6,413 nucleotides of DNA from a halophilic archaeon J07HX64 (lineage in GTDB: Archaea > Halobacteriota > Halobacteria > Halobacteriales > Haloarculaceae), in contig KE356579.1 in assembly GCA_000416085.1 (NCBI GenBank), positions 1,755,092 to 1,761,504 of the forward strand. The letters are read 5' to 3'. Of the stretch, positions 1 through 4,307 are shown piece by piece. The notes beneath the pieces were generated by a model. That model saw only the letters and a list, made by a program, of their open reading frames with translations, ran no database searches and was not told the origin of the DNA. Position 1 is the first letter of the stretch, and each line of letters opens with the position of its first letter. The translations under genes and the position numbers were made by a program.

Positions 1-861
1 TTCGGAGAGTGCGCTCGAGAGGTCATCGCCGTACGTGCTCTCCCGGATGAACTCCACGAGGTCGTCGAAACTGCCGACCAGCTGTCGCAGTTGGCCCGCC
101 TCGAACAGCCGGCCACCCTCGATGTAGAACTCCTCGGGGTCCAGGTCGGTGCCGGTCCGGGAGAGCCGCAGCGCGTTCCGGGCGTTCCGGAAGTCGATCT
201 CCGCCTGGAGCACCTGCCTGTACAGCCCCTCCGGCGAGTTCTGACTCGCTGACTCGCTGGTGTTGTCGAGCAGACGCTCGTAGAACGTCTTGTCGATGGC
301 GTTCTCCAGCGGCACGAGCACGTCACTGTCCTCGAAGACGGCGTAGGCTCTCCTGAGTCTCGTCCCGAAGATGGTCTCGGAGAGCAGTTCGACAACCTCC
401 TCGACAGACTCGGCGGCGGCCACCTGGTCCAGCAGGCCGTCGTCGAACTCGCCGGCCCGGATGTAGTCGGTCTGTATCTCCTCGGGGGACGCCCCGGAGT
501 ACACACCCCGGATCGCGGTCTTCGCGTTCCAGGCGTCGAACGTGCGCAGGTAGCTGGCTATCTGCTCGTAGAGCCTCCCCTCGGCCCAGACCAGCATATC
601 CTGGAACTGTCTCGCCAGATTCCGGTTCAGCGCGTACTCGATGAGGTCGACACCATCGTGGCGTGCCCCGAGCGCGTCCATCTCGGTCTTGTACTCGGTC
701 TCCTCCATGTAGCGGGCGATCTCGCCGGTCCCCATTCGCACCAGTTTCCGGTAGTCGCTCTCGTCGAACAGCGCGGCCCGCCGAGAGCGCACCCGCGAGG
801 TGACATACTCCGGGTTGGAACTGCCCGTGGCCCCGCCGCCCGGTGCGCCCATGTTACTCAT
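1..861 (-). CDS. atpC: A-type ATP synthase subunit C (partial, 3' end missing)
   Basis: This subunit is the archaeal counterpart of the V-ATPase d subunit. It sits on top of the membrane c-ring (AtpK) and couples it to the central stalk. The window contains the first 287 codons. The reading frame runs off the left edge without a stop, and from family knowledge (about 350 residues) roughly 60 residues are missing. After a Gly-rich start the protein reads SNPEYVTSRVRSRRAALFDE, the usual opening of haloarchaeal AtpC. Later stretches such as IDFRNARNALRLSR (about residues 223-236) match the helical family core. No membrane segments are visible, as expected for a soluble collar subunit. The chosen ATG at 861 overlaps the end of atpE by 8 bp and is preceded by GAGG three bases upstream. 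A second in-frame ATG at 852 would shorten the protein by three residues and cannot be excluded. The gene is co-directional with atpE, so coupled translation is likely. Confidence 0.95.
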   Translation of the reverse strand, partial: MSNMGAPGGGATGSSNPEYVTSRVRSRRAALFDESDYRKLVRMGTGEIARYMEETEYKTEMDALGARHDGVDLIEYALNRNLARQFQDMLVWAEGRLYEQIASYLRTFDAWNAKTAIRGVYSGASPEEIQTDYIRAGEFDDGLLDQVAAAESVEEVVELLSETIFGTRLRRAYAVFEDSDVLVPLENAIDKTFYERLLDNTSESASQNSPEGLYRQVLQAEIDFRNARNALRLSRTGTDLDPEEFYIEGGRLFEAGQLRQLVGSFDDLVEFIRESTYGDDLSSALSE

Positions 862-1441
862 TATCCTCGAACAGGCGGTCGCTCATCTCGCCGATGTTGT
901 CGTCCCAGATCGACTCGAGCACCGAGTCGAAGGTGTTCGTGATCCGCATCCGCGAGGCCTCGCTCTCGACGACGACCCCGCCGAGACAGTCCACACTCCC
1001 GGCGTACTCGAACCCGTCGTACTCCGCCAGAAGCGACTCGAGCAGGTCGCGGTCTGACTCCCGGCCGTAGACCCTGACCGTGTCCTCGCCGTCGAACTCC
1101 CCGGCGACACCGTCCAGTAGCTGCCGGGTCAGCGTCTCGCGCTCCTCGCCGTCGAGGGTGGCGATGCGCTGTTCGACATCCCCGCGCACCGACTCGAGGA
1201 CGTCACGGCGGGCCTCCAGTCGTGACTGTTTCGCCTCGAGTTTCGCGCTGGAGAGCTGTTGTTCGCGCTCCTGTTCTATCGTGCGCTCTGCTTCGGCGAG
1301 GCGCTCCTCGCGGAGCTGTTCTGCATCCTCGCGGGCCCGCTCGCGCACCTGCTCGGCCTCGCGCTCGGCCTCTGCACGGATCTCCTCTGCACGAGCGTTC
1401 GCTTCCTCTTTTATATCCTCAACGACTCTCTCGAGAGACAT
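854..1441 (-). CDS. atpE: A-type ATP synthase subunit E, peripheral stalk
   Basis: AtpE pairs with AtpH to form the peripheral stalk that anchors the catalytic head to membrane subunit AtpI. The protein has 195 residues, normal for the family. Residues 1 to about 100 are an uninterrupted, highly charged helix dominated by Glu, Arg, Ala and Gln (for example EREAEQVRERAREDAEQLRE), predicted to be a coiled coil. Residues about 105-195 form the globular head-binding domain, with the family-typical segment GGVVVESEASRMRITNTFDS near residues 154-173. The start is the ATG at 1441, six bases after the atpK stop. No clear Shine-Dalgarno sequence is visible, so translation probably depends on coupling to atpK. 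The stop TAA (856-854) lies inside the start region of atpC. The surplus of acidic over basic residues fits a salt-in halophile. Confidence 0.97.
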   Translation of the reverse strand: MSLERVVEDIKEEANARAEEIRAEAEREAEQVRERAREDAEQLREERLAEAERTIEQEREQQLSSAKLEAKQSRLEARRDVLESVRGDVEQRIATLDGEERETLTRQLLDGVAGEFDGEDTVRVYGRESDRDLLESLLAEYDGFEYAGSVDCLGGVVVESEASRMRITNTFDSVLESIWDDNIGEMSDRLFEDNE

Positions 1442-1447
1442 TGTGTA

Positions 1448-1708
1448 TTATGCCACGAAGATTGTGACTAGCGCGATGATGATCAGTGTCTCCGGGATTG
1501 CGACGAACAGTAGTGCCGCCCCGAAGTTGTCGCCGTCCTCGGCGACAGCACCGACCGCTGCGGCACCGATACCACGCTGTGCGTACCCGGTGGCCAGTGC
1601 CCCCAGTCCGACAGCGATTGCCGCTGCCGCGTCGGCGCTGATGGCTGGCGACCCACCGGTAGTATCTTGTAGTACAACACTGGCAAGCTCTGGAAGTGTT
1701 TCTATCAT
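1448..1708 (-). CDS. atpK: A-type ATP synthase subunit K, membrane rotor c-subunit
   Basis: This proteolipid forms the rotating c-ring that carries ions across the membrane against subunit AtpI. The protein has 86 residues with two hydrophobic helices, about residues 24-55 and 62-86. The first is Gly/Ala-rich (AVGLGALATGYAQRGIGAAA), as needed for tight helix packing. The second carries Glu73 in the sequence AIPETLIIIALV, the expected ion-binding carboxylate. The two helices are joined by a short polar loop (AEDGDN). One hairpin with one carboxylate indicates the simple, non-duplicated c-subunit. Its ATG at 1708 overlaps the atpI stop as ATGA, a classical coupling arrangement. It is followed after six bases by atpE. 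Whether the ion is H+ or Na+ cannot be decided with confidence here, although haloarchaeal enzymes are generally regarded as proton-driven. Confidence 0.97.
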   Translation of the reverse strand: MIETLPELASVVLQDTTGGSPAISADAAAAIAVGLGALATGYAQRGIGAAAVGAVAEDGDNFGAALLFVAIPETLIIIALVTIFVA

Positions 1709-2487
1709 GCTGGTGTCTGAGTTTTACTGTTAGTAGTGTACGTCCTATCGTAGCCGAACGGTTTGTAATTCTTTCCACCGCCTTCATAAAACTTCTCAAA
1801 GAACTCGAAAAACTCCAGACGAATCGCTTGAATAGCAGCCGACCCGCCGATCGCCAGAACGAGAAGATGTGCGATAATAAATACTGGCAGTCCGATTATA
1901 ATGCCCTCGAGACCGAGCGACAGCGGTCCGGCCTCAACCGGTACGGAGCCGAAGTTCGCGAGCCCGCCAAAGACGAGTTCGTAGCCCTCCTTATCGGGGA
2001 CACCCTCCCTCGCGTGGAGGTAGTGGAACTCGTCTTTGTTGTCCGTGTAGACCCCCCAGTAGAGCAGGTTGGCCGCGAGCGCCATCCCGGCCTTCGCGAG
2101 TAACACTGCGGTCAGACGGGTGTACGAGACCACGTGTGTCAGCGGGACGGCGAACTCGACTATCTCGTACCGCGGCGGGAGAACGAGCAACAGTCCGAGT
2201 CCGAGGAAAAAGACGATTCCGCCGGCGACACCGACGATATCGGGGAAGCCGGCGAACCCGAACCCGAGCGGCCCGCTGTTGAGCACCGCATCACTGCCGA
2301 CGAGCAGGTCTGGCTTGCTATTGATGAACGTTTTGCTGAAGATGAACACCCACAGACCGTTCAGCGCCAGCAGCCACGAGCCGACCTCGCTGATGGCCTG
2401 TGCGGGACCGTGGAGCTGGTACTCCTCGATGAACTCGAAGATGTACCCCAGATTCAACTGGACGATACCGACGAGGACGGCCACCAC
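1705..2487 (-). CDS. atpI: AtpI C-terminal reading frame: ion-channel half of the membrane domain
   Basis: This frame encodes the rest of AtpI and is open upstream only to 2529, where it meets a TAA (2532-2530). The GTG at 2487 is simply the first start-like codon; authentic family sequence (IKEKWALTWL) begins 30 bases earlier, so this is not an independent gene. It holds several hydrophobic helices, in order around LVVAVLVGIVQLNLGYIF, VGSWLLALNGLWVFIFS, IVGVAGGIVFFLGLGLLLVL, VVSYTRLTAVLLAKAGMALA and IIGLPVFIIAHLLVLAIGG. The Arg in SYTRLTAV (codon 2118-2116, residue 605 of the repaired protein) corresponds to the essential channel arginine of V/A-type a-subunits (yeast Vph1 R735). The C-terminal block AIRLEFFEFFEKFYEGGG is equally family-typical. 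The gene ends by the ATGA overlap with atpK. Confidence 0.9.
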   Translation of the reverse strand: MVAVLVGIVQLNLGYIFEFIEEYQLHGPAQAISEVGSWLLALNGLWVFIFSKTFINSKPDLLVGSDAVLNSGPLGFGFAGFPDIVGVAGGIVFFLGLGLLLVLPPRYEIVEFAVPLTHVVSYTRLTAVLLAKAGMALAANLLYWGVYTDNKDEFHYLHAREGVPDKEGYELVFGGLANFGSVPVEAGPLSLGLEGIIIGLPVFIIAHLLVLAIGGSAAIQAIRLEFFEFFEKFYEGGGKNYKPFGYDRTYTTNSKTQTPA

Positions 2488-3931
2488 CAGCCAGGTGAGC
2501 GCCCACTTCTCCTTGATCGAGCCCCTTCTTTATAACCGGCTCCATGTCGAACCACTCGAAGAAGTGGAGTCCGATTATCTCACCGTACAGCACACCGAAG
2601 GCAACGGTGAACAGCCCCATCCAGACGACGATCGTCCCGAAGCTCTGCAGTGCCTGTGAATCGAGCCGACTGCTCATGTAGTACCCCAGCGCCATGTAGA
2701 CGAGTCCGTACCCGATATCGCCGATCATGAACCCGAAAAACAACGGGAACGTCAGGAAGACGATGATCGTCGGGTCGAACTCGGAGTACTTCGGCCGGTC
2801 GACCGCCTTTGTAAGCAACTCGAACGGACCGACCAGCCCCGAGTTGTTCTGGATGACCGGCGGGTCGTCGTCGACGGTCTCGATACCCGAGGCCGTCCCG
2901 CCGTCGGTCGCCACTGGCTCCCTACCGGGGCTGTCACCCGTGCCCCTCCTCCCGGACTCGCCGCGGTCGGACCCGGACCCGGTCTCCGGGAGGTGGTTGT
3001 CGGTGCTGTGTGCCGCCTGCATCAGCTCTGCCACCTCGACACGGCCGTCGACTGCCGTCTGCAGGTCACGCTCGAACTGCTCGTAGCTGTCGGTCGGCAC
3101 CCAGCCCTCGACGATGAACGACCGCTCGGTGGTGGCAAACTGGAGCGGGGACTCGTACTTCTCGACGTCGATAGAGAGCTCCTCCTCGAGTGCGAGCAGG
3201 AACGCCGCGGAGTCCTCTTCCAGCGCCTCCAGTTCGTCCTCCAGCACCTCGAGTTCCGCCTCGACCTGCCCGCGCTCGCTCTCTATGTCCGCTATCACCG
3301 TCTCCGGGTCGCCGTCCTCCGCCGGCACGTCGAGGGCGGTGAACGAGACCCCGACGAGCGCGTCCGTCAGGGCACTGTCACCGTCCGTGTAGCCGAACGC
3401 GGCGACTGTCTCGTCGCTACCGAACACGTCGAACGCCTCGACGGAGTCGCTCTGTTCGAGCGCGTTCCGCACCTCGCCGGCATCGCCCTCGCCGACGAGC
3501 ACGTCCAGCGAGTCGTACCCCCACAGCAGGTCGAGTTCCAGCCCCAGCTCCGCGAACTGCTCCATCCGGTCGCGGCGCTCGTCGAGTCTCCGCAGTTGCT
3601 CCCTGCACTCGGTGCGCTGGTCGTCGAGGTTGTTCACCTCGGCGCGGATCTCCTCGAGCCGTTCGGTTGCGTTCGACAGATCCGGACTGGCCTCCGGGTC
3701 GACATCCTCGTCCTCGATGTCGAGGATACTCTGGATAGAGCGGACTGTCACCAGCGTACTCGAGGTTTCGTCCGAACCCGGGAGCGGGTCACCGGGTTCG
3801 AACCCCTCCCAGGAGCCGTCGTAGTCTGTGATGTGGACCAGCCGCATGTCGTACATCGTCTCGATGACCGGCTCCATCACCGACCGGGCACCGGTCACCG
3901 ACACCTTCGACATCTGCTCAGGCCTGAGCAT
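2318..3931 (-). CDS. atpI: AtpI N-terminal reading frame: cytoplasmic domain and first membrane helices
   Basis: This frame opens with MLRPEQMSKVSVTG, the usual haloarchaeal AtpI start, and ATG 3931 has a GGGAGG ribosome site six bases upstream. Residues 1 to about 315 form the elongated cytoplasmic domain that receives the peripheral stalks, with two acidic coiled-coil stretches (about 86-127 and 206-254). Residues about 316-360 are a low-complexity Gly/Ser/Arg/Asp linker. The conserved block RPKYSEFDPT (379-388) then leads into the membrane domain, with hydrophobic segments near 388-418 (containing FGFMIGDIGYG) and 432-455 (ending FGVLYGEIIGLHFFEWF). Real AtpI sequence stops at about residue 470 (EPVIKKG). 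After that the frame reads Arg/Gly-rich nonsense (HLAGGGRPRRYRP) to a chance stop at 2318, which is what out-of-frame reading of a GC-rich gene looks like. The last 65 or so residues should not be taken as real protein. Confidence 0.9.
   Translation of the reverse strand: MLRPEQMSKVSVTGARSVMEPVIETMYDMRLVHITDYDGSWEGFEPGDPLPGSDETSSTLVTVRSIQSILDIEDEDVDPEASPDLSNATERLEEIRAEVNNLDDQRTECREQLRRLDERRDRMEQFAELGLELDLLWGYDSLDVLVGEGDAGEVRNALEQSDSVEAFDVFGSDETVAAFGYTDGDSALTDALVGVSFTALDVPAEDGDPETVIADIESERGQVEAELEVLEDELEALEEDSAAFLLALEEELSIDVEKYESPLQFATTERSFIVEGWVPTDSYEQFERDLQTAVDGRVEVAELMQAAHSTDNHLPETGSGSDRGESGRRGTGDSPGREPVATDGGTASGIETVDDDPPVIQNNSGLVGPFELLTKAVDRPKYSEFDPTIIVFLTFPLFFGFMIGDIGYGLVYMALGYYMSSRLDSQALQSFGTIVVWMGLFTVAFGVLYGEIIGLHFFEWFDMEPVIKKGLDQGEVGAHLAGGGRPRRYRPVESGVHLRVHRGVPAPRSRTGHQRGRLVAAGAERSVGVHLQQNVHQ
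2500..2529 (-). other. Frameshift zone in atpI (one surplus base)
   Basis: Upstream of this zone the true AtpI reading is in the frame of ATG 3931. Downstream it is in the frame ending at 1705. The limits are tight. The downstream frame has a TAA at 2532-2530, so the switch must lie after it. The upstream frame stops resembling a membrane protein within about ten codons. The best site is the run of four Gs (2525-2522 on the minus strand) followed by CTCGATC. Dropping one G gives ...KKGSIKEKWALTWL, and dropping the G after CTC gives ...KKGLIKEKWALTWL. Both are credible AtpI sequence. Confidence 0.9.
3915..3930 (-). promoter_or_regulatory. Perfect 16-bp palindrome at the atpH/atpI junction
   Basis: TGCTCAGGCCTGAGCA is its own reverse complement. 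In the mRNA it could fold as a six-pair stem with a GGCC loop. The 5' arm contains the UG of the atpI start codon, and the 3' arm begins with the UGA stop of atpH. Ribosomes finishing atpH would have to open it, which would suit translational coupling. The palindrome is seen; the regulatory role is inference. Confidence 0.45.
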
Positions 3932-4250
3932 CTATTGCCTCCCGGAACTCCTCGAGCGCGTACTCGATTACCTCGTCGACGTTCTCCTCGGCGTCACCCC
4001 GCAGGCGCTCACGCTCCCTGTCGCCCTCTTCGAGGATCTCCTCGCGCCTGGCCATTATCTCCTCGCGTGCCTGTTCGACCCGCTCCTGGGCATCCTGTTC
4101 TGCCTCCTCCTGTGCCCGTTCGCGTATCTCCGCTGCCTCTTCCTGTGCCTGTTCGCGTATCTCCGCTGCCTCCTGCTCGGCCTCCGCGATCAGTTTGTCC
4201 GCCTCTTTCTCGGATTCCTGTATTTTTCGTAATACTTTCCTGTCTGGCAT
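3918..4250 (-). CDS. atpH: A-type ATP synthase subunit H, peripheral stalk
   Basis: AtpH (also called AhaH) is the long helical partner of AtpE in the peripheral stalks joining AtpI to the catalytic head. The protein has 110 residues, the usual size, and is almost entirely charged helix with no membrane segment. Residues 1 to about 88 are Glu/Arg/Ala/Gln-rich coiled coil (for example AEQEAAEIREQAQEEAAEIR). Residues about 89-107 (ENVDEVIEYALEEFREAID) form the conserved C-terminal helix that contacts subunit E. Residues 29-39 and 40-50 are a near-exact 11-residue duplication. The ATG at 4250 is the only early Met and opens with the family-like MPDRKVLRKIQESEKEAD. No Shine-Dalgarno sequence precedes it, which suits a leaderless or short-leader transcript as first gene of the operon. 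Its last 14 bases overlap atpI. A generic coiled-coil protein would look similar, but position immediately before atpI makes the call firm. Confidence 0.94.
   Translation of the reverse strand: MPDRKVLRKIQESEKEADKLIAEAEQEAAEIREQAQEEAAEIRERAQEEAEQDAQERVEQAREEIMARREEILEEGDRERERLRGDAEENVDEVIEYALEEFREAIDAQA
3938..3943 (-). promoter_or_regulatory. Ribosome binding site for atpI
   Basis: The minus strand reads GGGAGG, then a six-base spacer, then ATG 3931. This is a strong Shine-Dalgarno sequence lying inside the 3' end of atpH. It favours ATG 3931 over the in-frame ATG six codons later. Most other starts in this operon lack such a clear site, so atpI may have partly independent initiation. Confidence 0.7.
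4101..4166 (-). repeat. Two tandem 33-bp units within atpH
   Basis: Positions 4101-4133 and 4134-4166 are adjacent 33-base units differing at two positions, and the first bases of a decayed third copy follow (TGCCTCCTGC from 4167). Each unit encodes 11 residues (AEIREQAQEEA and AEIRERAQEEA). Both differences lie in the CCTCCTCC/CCTCTTCC and GCCCGTT/GCCTGTT positions; only the second changes a residue elsewhere in the heptad pattern or is silent depending on frame, so the duplicated peptide is almost unchanged. Confidence 0.85.
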
Positions 4251-4307
4251 CGGCTATTCACGCGTATATTAGCTCATTCTGTACTTGGGCGTTGCGGAAT
4301 CCGGCAG
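4251..4307 (-). promoter_or_regulatory. Intergenic gap with candidate promoter for the ATP synthase operon
   Basis: This 57-bp gap lies between the propeller-gene stop (4308) and atpH (4250). It contains an AT-rich patch. On the minus strand the best TATA-like element is TAATATA (4271-4265), but its start is only 21 bases before the atpH ATG. Archaeal TATA boxes normally sit about 25-30 bases before the transcription start, so this one would place the start inside atpH. A weaker AAGTACA (4286-4280) is spaced better for a near-leaderless transcript. No oligo-T tract suggesting a terminator for the upstream gene is visible. The promoter call is tentative, and read-through from the upstream gene is possible. 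Confidence 0.35.

Larger units (their letters stand above)
1705..3931 (-). pseudogene. atpI: A-type ATP synthase subunit I (a-subunit homologue), interrupted by a 1-base frameshift
   Basis: AtpI is the stator membrane subunit that forms the ion half-channels next to the c-ring and anchors the peripheral stalks. As given, the gene is split. Residues 1 to about 470 are read from ATG 3931, and the remainder is in a frame offset by one base. Removing one base near 2517-2525 gives a continuous protein of 741 residues, a normal length for haloarchaeal AtpI, ending at TGA 1707-1705 where it overlaps atpK. Both halves are well conserved right up to the junction, with no other lesion, so decay has not begun or the lesion is not real. 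Gene position between atpH and atpK is canonical. I label it a pseudogene only because the sequence as supplied cannot encode the full protein. A sequencing or assembly error is the likeliest cause. Confidence 0.9.

Noticed and set aside
243..258. Tandem GACTCGCT repeat (two copies) within atpC
   Set aside because: Two copies of eight bases encoding SESAS in frame; no frame disturbance, and likely chance in a Ser/Glu-rich loop.
1427..1438. 12-bp palindrome TCTCTCGAGAGA at codons 2-5 of atpE
   Set aside because: As a hairpin it gives only four pairs with a four-base loop, and it is readily explained by the Ser-Leu-Glu-Arg codons.
1080..1733. Plus-strand open frame of 217 codons opposite atpE and atpK
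   Set aside because: Its Ser/Arg-rich composition is the mirror image of the Glu/Arg coiled coil of AtpE; no independent coding signal.
4289..4303. CGGATTCCG inverted repeat after the propeller stop as a terminator
   Set aside because: The stem is only four pairs and no T-run follows, so it is too weak to call.
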